This document shows, piece by piece, positions 46,859-58,145 of a DNA stretch of 64,000 nt (positions are counted from its first letter, which is position 1; the number at the start of each line of letters is the position of its first letter). A program made the position numbers and the translations under genes. The stretch lies in assembly GCA_018524725.1 (NCBI GenBank), contig JAEUWP010000028.1:37874-101873 (forward strand), read 5' to 3'. The notes below the pieces were generated by a model. It did not search any database. It worked only from the letters and a program-made list of their open reading frames with translations, and was not told the DNA's origin. This stretch comes from Podaxis mareebaensis. Taxonomy: Eukaryota; Basidiomycota; Agaricomycetes; Agaricales; Agaricaceae.

Positions 46859-47593
46859 TTGATTTGGGATTCATTGGGATTCATATTGGGACGTATATTA
46901 CATGTATCATATAATAAGATAATTGATTGTCTATCAAAAACTCCGCAGTAGGATAATGCCCGGATGTGGTCGTTGCTTCAAAGATGCAGCTGAAGAATAA
47001 TTAATAATCATTGGTTTACATGTCCACTGAGGAACAGAGCCATGAGTAGCCCAAAAATTGTTTCCTATATAATACGAACCCGTTCTCTTGGTGCATGAAC
47101 GCTGCTTAGTCATAATGCAAGTATCAATATCTGCTACAGACCTTGAATTGCGAAGTAGATTGCCTCAACAACAGCGCGCACCGGACATCCGCTGTATCGT
47201 CCCGAGTTTAGCAGTATTACACCCCAGCAGTGGTAGAGTTCGCTTGTAGCCAAACAGGCAACAGCACGTGACAGTACCACTCCTCGCTGCGACCGTGCTT
47301 GAGGACATGAGCCCGAAAGACGCTTGTTGGTCTATTCCGTAGGGAGAACTTGCAGAAACAACTACGACGTGACCCTAAACGGATAAGTGGTGACATGGAC
47401 CTAGTATTGTAGATGTCGTCCTTCGATTTCTTCCACTGATCTGGACCTCATCTTCTTTATTCTGCCACCGTCGCAAGGAGGTTTATGAACGTGCCTCTCA
47501 GCTGCCTGTCCTCCACGTTTTCTTGGCGCTTTAAACCACTACCTGCAGCTATATACCCAACACACCACCTAGGACAACGCTGCTCATTCTACC
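46859..47593. other. Intergenic DNA
   Basis: About 0.7 kb with no supported gene. It is the likely promoter of the membrane protein gene at 47594; an alternative upstream frame at 47485 is not in frame with it. Confidence 0.45.
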
Positions 47594-49230
47594 ATGTTTC
47601 CTCTTCTAGTGTTACTCGCATTGATACGACAACTTACTGGAGCCCCTATACCCTATTCCTCCCCAGACGTTCCGTCGACAATGCCCACATCACTGCACTC
47701 ACGCGCGGAGCATGGTGCATGCACACTGCATGATAGAAGATCAATTTGGGATATTGTGTGGAGTTGCATTGCAACAATATTTGCCTGCACTTGGGTTGCT
47801 GTTCATCCCAATATACCAGGTCCGACTGACTCAGGATGGAGCGTCTTCAAGCGGGGCGTATCTACCATGACTTACGCCCTAATAGCTCCAGAACTCATGG
47901 TCACTTGGGCACTACATCAATATCTTGGTGCCCGACAGATCATGTATCGGTATAACAAGGAAATCCTTCATTGTGAGTTTCTTATTACGTTAAGATTTCC
48001 ATAACTGACTAGTCAAATCTTACAGATGATCCACCAAAACCTTCGATGATCCGGCAGCTCGTCAAGCATGTCAGAGGGTGGTTTCAGGAAAAGGAGATTA
48101 AAGGCCCTGGTGCGGTCATAAAATGGACCAAAACGCACGGTTTCTTCATGCAGATGGGGGGGTTTATGCTATACAGAGCTGGGGAACCTATCGAAGTTCT
48201 CACCTACGACAAACTCAAAACGTTGATACGAACCGGGCAAGTTGATATCCCCAGAATCACCGAGCGTTCAATCAACGACAAAAGTAAGGGCGATTACCTT
48301 TCAAAGTGCCTCGTGGTGGTACAGACGACGTGGTTCATTGTCCAGTGTGGAGCACGATGGGCATTGGGACTGCCTCTGGCGGAGTTGGAAGTCGTGACCC
48401 TTGCATTTGCCGTTCTGAATGCAATTACATACGCTTTGTGGTTGAACAAGCCACAGAACGTCCAGGAGGCTATTGGAATCGAACTCAGGCTTGATAGCCA
48501 CGACTACGATAGTGACTCTAAGTCTGAAGTCTCAGATACCGAGTCATGGAGCACGGCATTGTCCAAAATTCCTTCTCCCTCCGGCCATCCTCCATCGAAA
48601 ACACGACCCCAAAGACGAACCGCGCAGGCACGAAGTTGGTTACTTCGTCACCTTGTCAAAGACTATAATCACTCCAGGTCGTCGTGGCAAGGACTCTTCT
48701 GGTTTATGGCCTATCGTGTGCCCTACCGTATTGTCACTTCGGCCCTCCACCCAATGAAGAAACTCTATCTCCACTTGGACTCACAGGACTCTAACTCAAA
48801 CCCTCTGCGTGTCAGTATGTTCTCCAAGGAGAGACTGGACAACATAGATCCAGTTCTCGTTCACTACCTCCCCTGTCTTATCGGCACACTATTCGGCTCA
48901 GTACACATCATGGCTTGGTCTTCTGGTCCGAGCAAGTTCGAGCGAGGGCTCTGGAGGTACTCAACTCTCATTATCACCGTTGAACCTCTACTTTTTGCGA
49001 TTGCAAAAGGTGTGACTTCCTGGAAGACGAAGCTGGATACAGGCTACTGCTTTTTGGATTTTATAAGAGGGATTCTGATTTGTGCGATTTCGTTCCCTTT
49101 CATTGTCGGTCTGCCCGCGTATGTAATAGCACGTGTGATACTCTTTACTCAGGCATTGGCTTCACTTCGACACTTACCCTTAGCGGCTTACTGCAGTGTT
49201 GACTGGACCTCGTTCGCTCCTCATCTGTAA
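47594..49230 (+). CDS. Multi-pass membrane protein of a widespread unnamed fungal family
   Basis: Exons 47594-47972 and 48026-49230 join in frame (LHY|DPPKPS) to 527 residues. The N-terminus MFPLLVLLALIRQLTGAPIP looks like a signal peptide. The family hallmark is RRSIWDIVWSCIATIFACTW followed by VAVHPNIPGP, then ALHQYLGARQIMYRYN; I know this from many hypothetical proteins in fungi, but not its function or a Pfam name. Next come TKTHGFFMQMGGFMLY, ITERSINDKSKGDYLSK, and LVVVQTTWFIVQCGARWALG with LPLAELEVVTLAFAVLNAIT, then a polar loop with Ser/Asp-rich sequence, and C-terminal helices (VHYLPCLIGTLFGSVHIMAW; FIRGILICAISFPFIVGLPA). Probably five or six membrane helices. It is oriented with the DUF6533 gene before it. 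Confidence 0.85.
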
Positions 49231-49440
49231 TCTTTACCATCATCGCCTGGTTATTATAGTCATGCTGACTCTAGATTACTCATCCGTTACTTGTATGTAT
49301 GCTATCAAGTTTACTACATCGACGTTAGTGTCGTTGCCCGTGATCGTCCGTGGTCTTTTCCATATATTTGTAGACGAATATTGAAAACGACTCGTGATGT
49401 CAAGGATGCACACGTCACCCTTTCGAACCTATGGCATGCA

Positions 49441-50838
49441 TTAGTCAAAAAACCTTTGATGGTTCAGAACACCAATAACTGACACAATCAACGGAAGTTG
49501 ATATTCTTTCTGCAAAGAAATCAGTTTTTGGGCATCCAGATGCAACTCTGGGGGACTCACCGATAAATGTAACACAAGCACCACGTTGATGATTGAAAGA
49601 CCTGAAAATGACAGTTCAATCATACATACCAAAGCCTACTCGGATTGAAAATGTGCTAACTGGTAAGGAAAGCGTAGTATATGATACCTTGATGCGATTC
49701 ATCAATGCTCTATGCAGCGGCCAGACTTTGAGAAGACCAACCATCTCTGTACATCACTTGTGCAAGCGAAGAGACTCTCGAAAGCCGTTTACTACGAACA
49801 GACAGAAACTTGCATACAATCGCAACGAGAAGCCCTATAACGTTATATAATCAGATGAATCGTCGGTTGTGAGAATGGTAAAATGATACCAAGATCATAG
49901 ACCGCTAATAAGATATACGTGAGGGACATTAATTTCGTGAGGCTGCTCATAAGACAGCCGAGCTGAAGCGGGCTGAAGTCTGTATTCACTAGTAAGCAAG
50001 GTCTGATTACTGAAGAAGTAGAGCAAGCTCACGCTTAAGCTCGTGCAGAGAGAATGCTACGGCTATGCATATACCAACCCAAGTTATAACAAAAAATGAG
50101 GCTAATAGTACAGCGACCGGCGCTTTCCTATCCCAAATGGCCCATGTGCGGAGAGTCAGGATAACTAAGAATGACAGAACGACATCGTATGTGAGTCCTC
50201 CGGTTACTGCGATTATTTGAGGCCCAACCCACCTTCGGCAATACAACAACCAGCAACAAATAACCCTAAAAACGAGTCGAACAACTGAGCGCCTTTGTTG
50301 AGTAATGCCATGAGTCCAACCTACAGGCGCTAATCTCCACCAGTCTTTCGCACACAGATGCAGTCAGACCCCGCCAAAATTGATCTGCAGTAACCTATGT
50401 CAAGTGGAGCAAGTCATGGGAAAGTGAAAACTAACGGCAAAGCACGAGTATGAACTCGACGAAAGGACTGTATCTATTGAGAAGGAACAGGATTTTGGCT
50501 GGTGTCCACACTGAACGCCAGACGAGGTTGACCTCGGTATCGAGTGTTATGAGATAATCATAAACCTATGGAGCTCTCAGCCTGAATGAGCTCGTCTGCC
50601 ATGATCTAACTCACGTAGAGGGCGGTGCTTGCAACTAATATTTGAGAGCTCCAGGTTCAGTAACTGATGGTAGCATAGTTCAACTCGAGGGGCGACTGAC
50701 TGCAACAGTACTATGGTTATGTTGTTAACGAACCTTCATAAGATGAACGAATGCAGGGAAACCCACCGTAACAACTCGTTCTTCAAAAGCAATCGAGTCA
50801 AGATGAATCAGATGTGAAGGGTTTACGTCTGGCTGCAT
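49441..50838 (-). CDS. DUF6533 multi-pass membrane protein
   Basis: The start MQPDVNPSHLIHLDSIAFEE is at 50838. The signature exon at about 50440-50570 reads VYDYLITLDTEVNLVWRSVW, then TPAKILFLLNRYSPFVEFIL. The next recognisable exon, about 50040-50230, has YDVVLSFLVILTLRTWAIW and a helix VAVLLASFFVITWVGICIAV. Downstream, ALMNRIKVSYTTLSL and a helix SGLSIINVVLVLHLS (about 49570-49620) splice to KEYQLPLIVSVIGVLN and a stop at 49441. The usual C-terminal HSVLxCRxLLHxR block was not found, so the 3' end is uncertain. It belongs to the same subfamily as the neighbour at 51298-52781 (both share the LTLRTWA(I/V)W motif and strand), suggesting tandem duplication. Function unknown. Confidence 0.68.
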
Positions 50839-51297
50839 TGGATAGGGATATGCTCAGGGTCAGTAGAGAGGTCCTAGAGAGGTGCTTAAGTAGCAAAGGA
50901 CTCTGAAGTAGTGCAATGATACATATGCCCATCTCATGATGGTGTAAGGCAATCATCTTATTTTTCTGGTTTCCTTGATGATTTTCTCGATCGCATAGAT
51001 GATATATGATACAACGAGAAGTGTCAATCATAAATAAATATACCACAGCTCTGTCGAGCCCACTATCATACTCCAACCCAAGTGGGGTTGAGCTGATGGT
51101 GAAAAGGCTCACCATTGGGTTCCATAACGCGCTGATGGTCTTGTCAGTCTATCTAATAAAGACACAGCATTAGTGGGTTAGGCCCCGGAATCTAGCCGGT
51201 TTGCAGTGCGATCACCTAATTTCTGGATCGTCAATTGAGATGGGAGTCGATTGTAGCTCGTACGTACAAATGTGTTCCTTGTTGATTCTATCTGTAG
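50839..51297. other. Short intergenic stretch between two DUF6533 genes
   Basis: A 105-codon minus-strand frame at 50798-51115 overlaps the start of the downstream gene but has no motif. It probably holds that gene's promoter. Confidence 0.45.
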
Positions 51298-52781
51298 CTA
51301 GACTGAGATGATATCCTTCAAGTCCATTTCTTCGACATGCTGTGTCGAGTTCTCGGTACTTTGCTGACGAATGTGCAAGATTATGCGACACGTCAACAGA
51401 GAGTGGACGATTCTCTCCATCAGTGACAGTAGATTAATATAGCCGTCCTATTTGTTGTATCTGTCAATCTTTACAATGGCTTGTTGGTAGCGCAGAGAGA
51501 CTCACAGGTAGCCTAAGTATGATGACGACGTTCAAGAATGATAAACCTAAAAATTAGATGAAATCAGGCACCAACCGACGACCAGATGATTATCTCCTAC
51601 AAAATAAATAGACGAAATAAATAATTCCTGGGTGATGATCAGGCCACCAAGGCAATAAGCGTGAAGGAACCGAAACACTCACCATCCTGATATATTACAC
51701 GTGTTAGTGGCACATCACCCCAAGACCGGAACGTGCGTAGAGCTTGAACTACGATTAGAAGAAGAATGCCTGGGATGACACCTCCGATCTGAGCTCCATC
51801 TCGTTACACTCAAGTAATTTTAAGACGCACCAGCATCATAGAGCATTAGCACTATCCAGCAACCAGACAGCCTCCGATTGGTGTCGAAGATAGTGCAGGT
51901 CATCCAAGGTTGAACAGGGGACGGTTCATCTAACCCGAAACTCGATTATTAAATAACCTGTGAAGCAAGGAATTGAACACACGGCGAAGCCCCTCGAGAT
52001 ATAAGCCCATAACGACATATTCTGTCACCCAGAAGCTGATGAAGAAGACAGGCAAACCAAACGTGAGGCGCCTGTCCTTCTCCCAAACGGCCCATGTTCG
52101 TAAGGTGAGCAGTACTAAAAGACTGTTCAGCTCGATGGCAATAGTCAAGTGACGCAACTCTCACGTTCTGCTATGCTCACTCCGACTACAAACATCCCTA
52201 AGGGACCGCCGGCAGACTGTAAGCCAAAGCAATGAACGTTGACGAACCGGAGTAACGTACAAGCACTATACTCATAGAGAATGGCACATTGTTTTGCCGT
52301 CAATATGGGTGTAAATTGATCTGTGACGGGAGTAAACTCCCTTGTGTGAAGGATACTAAAGCGCGAAACTCACAAGATAGAACCACTGCGGTGTCGATGA
52401 ACGGGAGGTATCTCGTGAGGAGAAATAAAACCTTCACTGTATTCCACCTCGACCTCCATATCAACTCGACTTCGAGGTCGAGAGTTAGAAGATAGTCGAG
52501 AATCTGCGTGCTCCAAAATCAGGACGTGGCATCGCGTAGAAGATCATCATACGCACCAAAATGGTTAAACTAGCCACTAAACGCCAGAATTTATCAGTGC
52601 CAATCTAGTAGAACCTGAAGTGTGGTAGGCGCACAGTTGAACGACTTTAGACGGCGAGCCACACATGATCCAAGCGGAGGGAGGACCTTTAGTGCAGGTG
52701 ATGCAGCACGGTGAACTGCAGATGACATACGTTGGTAAACCTGGAGATCCAAACCGTCTCTACAACGACTGCTCTCTCCAT
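51298..52781 (-). CDS. DUF6533 multi-pass membrane protein
   Basis: The start MERAVVVETVWISRFTN at 52781 ends at a GTATGT donor. The signature exon reads ILDYLLTLDLEVELIWRSRW, then NTVKVLFLLTRYLPFIDTAV (about 52390-52510). Next: LLTLRTWAVWEKDRRLTFGL and FFISFWVTEYVVMGLYLEGL (about 51970-52110), then CTIFDTNRRLSGCWIVLMLY, then VIPGILLLIVVQALRTFRSW with PLTRVIYQDG (about 51700-51790), LSFLNVVIILRLP, and the last exon SLMERIVHSLLTCRIILHIR with a short tail ending DLKDIISV, stop at 51298. Every family block is present, making this a complete family member with about eight exons. Function unknown; family knowledge gives only a seven-helix-like topology. Confidence 0.8.
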
Positions 52782-54445
52782 CCTGATTCCTCTTCCTAGA
52801 CTAACTGGTACCTTTGAATCACTTTCTTGTAAGCGCAAGGTTCGCGGTTGATTTATCTTCTGGAAAATGAGGCTGTAGGTATATAGAGAAGAGCCATGGG
52901 CGGAGGAAGAGGGAAAAAAGGGGCAAGATTTGAGGGGCGATGGGCCACCAAGATGTGGTATCAGCCTCTAAATATATGGCATCGCTTTTCCTTAAGCTAA
53001 CACGGGCGACCACTCGTGTGATATCTTGCGCTATTTCCGGTAACCTAGGCGTTTTGCAAATGAATAGGTCGCAGTACAAAACCGTGGCTTCAAAGAGGGA
53101 GGGGTTTAGAATGTGACAGGGTCTTGATGGATTAGCAATGCCGCGGTAAAAGGCTGTGGCACAGAACACGGCGACCTGCCAGACGCCTGCAATAATTCAA
53201 AGTTGCGCAGTGTTTCTCTCATTAAAAAAGAATTGGGTGTTTACGGTAACCAATGGGCCATGCCAAGCATTCCTGGGATCAGCCCGACGCCAAATTTTGA
53301 TAAGGACGGCCGGTACGCCGTCTATCCCTGCTGCGTTTCAACTTGCCCATCTACGGGTCTCCCCGTGCATCGTGTTCAGTGCTCCCATTCCTCAGTAGAG
53401 TGCACACCGCTCCCGCCTTACAAAGGTCAGTGAGGCTATGCCGGACGACGAACCCATAAACCCATAAGTACAAATTCGTCGTGGGATGACGGAAAATCCT
53501 GCCGATAGTCCTTTTCCAGTTACAACCATCAAGGCTATTGACGTGGTCTCGGCTATATGGAGGAAGGCGCTAGAAGTCTTTGTGTACATGTGGTGAATGT
53601 GTTAATAAAACGGTTTTACTGCGTCTCTACTCCAAGTGTTCTCAGGAAACTTGATCGGTAACAGGATGCGAACTTTACATTGTTCATCAAGGAACTGATT
53701 CCTCTCATTCACCTGTTGATATGATGGGTAGTGCCCGCAAATACCCTATATATGGGTGGAAGCTTGAACCAGTAGAGGACGGGATCCCTTCGTGAGGAAC
53801 AGAAGCATTTGTTTTTGAGCCTCCATTTCTGAACCATCAATCGTGCCCATGCATCATATAGTACATCATATGCATCATACATCAATGCATCACCTTCTCC
53901 CTACCAGAAGGCAGTACCCGCCAACCTGGAACAGATAACATCAATGTCCTTTGGATGCATCTCGGATTCTATTTCTGTCCCGGCCGCAAGCTTCACCTAG
54001 GCCCAAACAATCCGCTGCAGCTATGTATATATATACGCCACCGGATGGCTCTCGGGAAGATCACTAACCGGATTGTTTTCATCTTTATCGGGGGACCGGT
54101 GCTAAAGCCGGGTGATTGACCAACAGATCCATGGACTGGTCCGAATATGAGACCCGAGCTCCATAACCTTGGAAAATCTTTCCGAGCAACATTAAGGGGC
54201 AGGCTGGTTTTGATGTCCAATAATGAGTGCTTTGGTCAAACGAGATCCGACAAATCTTCTGCGCCAACTCAACTCCGATCCCGCCACAACAAAGAATAAG
54301 AAAAATAGGAGAGATAAATATATTAACCTAAGCAGTTACGCATACCCAAGCAAGTCCAATCACTAAGGAAGCGACAATACTTTTTCCATCTACACCTTCC
54401 CGTCCAGATTTTCGCTCCTCCACTCAACCAAAAAAAAAACACCCC
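52782..54445. other. Gene-poor stretch with a CATCATA-rich patch
   Basis: About 1.7 kb. Frames at 52819-53169 (-), 53156-53433 (+), 53392-53589 (-) and 53993-54267 (-) have no recognised motif. A short CATCATA-like repeat lies at 53851-53891. Confidence 0.45.
53851..53891. repeat. Short CATCATA/GCATCA imperfect tandem repeat
   Basis: GCATCATATAGTACATCATA continues as TGCATCATACATCAATGCAT. Simple repeat, no coding link. Confidence 0.6.
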
Positions 54446-57400
54446 TCACTCATCCGAATCATTTCCAAATAACTCCTCAGCAGCTTTCTCCGCCGCCTCT
54501 CCGACCTCGTCCAAAGGTCCCATCGGCCGTTCATATCCAGCCTTCACCTCTTCCTTCTCCTTCTCCTTCTCCTTCACCTCCGCATTAGTCGTAGTCGTAG
54601 ACTCTCCTCCCACCTTATCCGACCCCTCCTTTTTATCCTCTTTCGTCCCACCCTGTTCATCGGGCACCGTCGTAGCAACAGGAACATTAACCGAACTAAT
54701 CTCCTTCTCTCCTCCCACATCGTGGTGTACGGGCACAGGCTTCGTATCACTCTTCACGCCTTCATTCTCCACTTTTGCGAAGATGTCTCGGCCGGGTTCA
54801 GGTTTACCTAGATCAATGATCGTGTTCGGATTTTCCTGCAGTCCTTGGCCTTGTTCGTTCCCGTTGTGGATTGGATCTTGGTGCGGTGGTAGGGGTTGAT
54901 GATTGTTGATACCAGCTTGAGCAACTTTATCGTCTACTACCACTGCGCCTGCACCTCCAGCGTTGTTGCGGTCGGTTGTTACGCCACCGATGGTTGTGTG
55001 AGTCGCAGAGGTGTATTGGGAGTACTAGATGGGGATGTGAGTCAGAGAATGAAAAGTAGAGATTAGGAGAAATGGGCGTACGTCGTTGTAGAAGTCAACA
55101 CTTGATAATTCAAATCCATGGTCAGCCAACCGCGTAAGATAGATCCCAGTTAAAAGAGTGTACGCACCAAGAGAAGTCCCAGGTCTTCAACCACCTCGCA
55201 CTCTCACATTTCCCCCTCGTCCACTGGGTACCATACGCAAGTGGAGCAAAATGCTGGAAATTCCAAACAGCGAGCACGATTAAAACCGCGGCGATTTGTA
55301 GCCGCACCCTTGGCCGTAGGGTCGACGTGACGAGGTCGAATACACCACAGTACAAAAGAATGGCAAAGTACAATGCGGGGAAATAGTGGTGCAGGAAGAG
55401 TTGGCGGGCCATGAGGAAGAAGGGGAAGTAGTGGAGACACCAGCCAATGAAGAGAAAACCACAGAGGTTGTCGTATTTCACGACTTTGGCTAGAGCGAAG
55501 TAGATGTGAGTGATCCCAGTGGAATGGGGAGAGAAGGGTGGTACTTACTGTTATCGAAGTCCCGGTAGCCACGTTTTTGCCTGAGGATGAGGAATCCACG
55601 GACGAGTGCGTAGAGTCCCACTGCCAGTGTACTGGACCACCAGATCATGGGGTTCCCGATAAGGTAGATTTGTTTGTGGTCTTTGACCCAGAAATTCTGT
55701 ACATGAAGTTTGTCAGCGTTCACTCTGAGGACGGAACAAGGTGGCGTACGATTCCACGACGGAGACGAGGCCAGGCGTCGGGTCTGGAATCGAAAGCGTG
55801 ACGATCTGTGAGACCAGCGTTCGTAGTCCACATGACCTTCTGCAACTCGAAGAATTTGCCGAAGAATCCAGGGAGCTTATAGTTGACCTTTGGCGCATCA
55901 GAGTGTACTACACCAAAAGGAAGTCAATTTTCACGAGAGGAGACAGAATGAAACAAACGTACGCTGAGGATGCTGTGCAGTCTCAATATACCACAACGAG
56001 TTCTCCCTCACCGCGTTCTTATTACACGTCACCTCCTGTTGTTCGTACCCCCAATCCGGCAACTTGACTTTATGTGAAAACAAATAACACCCTGTTAGCA
56101 CATGTCTCAACCTAAATGTAGTCCTGAGTGTCCTGAGTCTCTTAAACGACTCCGGGTCACGTTTATCCCCTTTCTCGATCTCGACGATCCAATCATCGTT
56201 CGCGTCGCCCGCGAAGCCGGGCATACCATATCCAGAGACTTCATTTTGGAAGTCGACGTCGGAGACGGGAGGTCGAAGGTCGTGCGAGTGGAGGTGTTTG
56301 CCTGTAGCAAGGTGAAGGAGTTTGATTCGCATGTGGGGGCGAATGTAGTGTAGAGGTTCGGATTCGTAGTCGTATTGAGGGTAGTCGTCGAGAGTGGCGT
56401 TCATGATGCGCCAGTCGTTGTTGAAGTCACGATGGGGGTAAAGGGTGATTTGTTGCTCTGTTTTTTGTATTGTGTTTGTTAGTTACAGTAGATGGGTTGT
56501 AGGGGAGAAACGTACGTTTGCTGCCACCCGGGTACGCGTGAGGATGCGAGTGGAGGTATCCACCTTGGGTGTTGACATGGCGAATGGTGACTTGAGAACC
56601 AAGGGCAACGTCGGCGAATGTGTCTACCATTCCACGGCCTTTGAGGGTGTGCTGGAATTCAGAGCTCATGAAACCGTCACCGTCACCCGGGTTTTCGAGG
56701 ATCAGGAAATGGATCTGGAACATGAACATGTAGAAAATGATGGGAATAGCGATGAGGCAAATGGCTCGAGCGATGAAATGTCGTATGAATAGGCGTGGTG
56801 TAACGCGAAGATCACCAAGCAGGTTCCATAGTTGCCAGAGGGTGCTTACACCGACAGTTGCGATCGTGAAGAGACCGACCCACTTGCAACTGACGACTGC
56901 ACCGAGAGAAAGACCAGAAAGTGCGAGCCATGTCCACCAATTGGTGGTGAATGGTTCATGTTTGTCTTCATTGCAAAAACCGACCCAGAGAAATATAGAT
57001 AGAGCAGTGAAAAAGATGAGTGGGGAGTCGAGTAGGATGTGTCGAGATTGAGTGACGAGTCCGTTTTCGAATGTGATGAAGAGAGAGGCTAAAAGAGCGG
57101 TGGTGGCACGACAGTCGAGTGCGCGCAGTGTGAGATAGGCGAGAGGAACGGTTGCGACGCCCAGCGTTGCAGGGACCATCCGCATCGCGACATATGGTAC
57201 ATGTTCATAGATCCTGAGCGTGCTGTCAGACGACTGTGCACAGAAGGGAAGAAGCCGGGAACATACTTTCCAATGTCCTTGAAATCAAAGTGTCCGTTAT
57301 AACCAAAGATAAAGCCAGCGAGTGTAATTAGGAGTTTTGCTAGGGGAGGGTGTACATCGACGAAATATTGGCTTTTAATATACTTGGAGGCAAACTTGCC

Positions 57401-57765
57401 AAAATGGACCTCGTCAAATCTGTAGTAGAAGTATGAGTGTGTGCCTCTTCGATAAATGACATGACGTCTAATTACACTACGCTGTTCGGTTTCGAGAGCC
57501 TGAATAACCGGACACCACAGGCTACGAGGACAATCAAGAAAAGCAGTTTCCACTCCCCCTGAGTTATGTTGAGTCCGCCAGAAGGATAATGCTTGGTCTT
57601 TCCGGGACCAAAACCTTTAGAGGCTGCAGCCCGTTTCTCGTCTGCGTCGTGGTCTTGTCGGGGGTTGGGGAATCGGGGAGCGGGAGTTGACAGCTGGCCA
57701 GCGTATGCGATGCCCGGAGGCGGAGAGGCCGGGCGGCGTACCCGTACGCTGCTAGACATGGGCAA
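54446..57765 (-). CDS. Dolichyl-phosphate-mannose protein O-mannosyltransferase, probably Pmt4/POMT1 type
   Basis: Transfers mannose from dolichyl-phosphate-mannose to Ser/Thr of secretory proteins in the ER membrane. The start at 57765 (MPMSSSVRV) or two codons later precedes a Pro-rich cytosolic N-terminus and helix EWKLLFLIVLVACGVRLFRL. The catalytic loop has FDEVHFGKFASKYIKS (Asp-Glu pair) and YFVDVHPPLAKLLITLAG. Then come VTQSRHILLDSPLIFF and, in the lumen, three MIR-type motifs (GGYLHSHPHAYPGG, GKHLHSHDLRPP, GCYLFSHKVKLPDWG). The C-terminal block has MWTTNAGLTDRHAFDSRP, GINFWVKDHKQIYLIGNP and YFPFFLMARQLFLHHYFPA. GINFW...KQIYLIGN resembles Pmt4 more than Pmt1 or Pmt2; this subtype call is moderate. 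After WDFSC the frame continues by two introns into a charged tail of about 190 residues ending GNDSDE, unusual for the family. Confidence 0.9.
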
Positions 57766-58145
57766 TGGCCGGGGATGGATAGCAGGCCGTGGATGTGTGG
57801 GGTGTCGATGAGTGGATGCGGGCGTTTAGTGGGCTGTCCAGGGCCTTGACGTGTCTGATCCCACATCCATATGCGGAAATTTACAGATGTCAGATTCCGC
57901 AGCCTGTGTCAGGAAAATACTACTCAGTCTTTGTGTAGAAGACCTGTTATTAGACACATTTTCTTGTATTCTCCGACAATATGAGAATATATTCTCGCCG
58001 AAGCGATAGCTGATCTGTATTCTTCAAGGTGTCCAATACCGAATAATGAGGTCACAAAATGTGACCGTGGGAAAATAGAAATAAAGGGAAATTGGATATC
58101 TCCTGAATTAATCTCAATCAGTCCAGACGCGCCTCATCCACAACC
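57766..58145. promoter_or_regulatory. Divergent promoter region of the PMT and CCT2 genes
   Basis: 380 bases between two start codons on opposite strands. No clear TATA box is placed suitably for either gene; the CCT2 side has pyrimidine-rich and CAAT-like sequence. Both genes are housekeeping in type, so a shared TATA-less promoter is plausible but inferred. Confidence 0.4.

Noticed and set aside
49593..49850. Plus-strand frame of 85 codons
   Set aside because: Lies antisense to recognisable exons of the minus-strand DUF6533 gene and has no motif.
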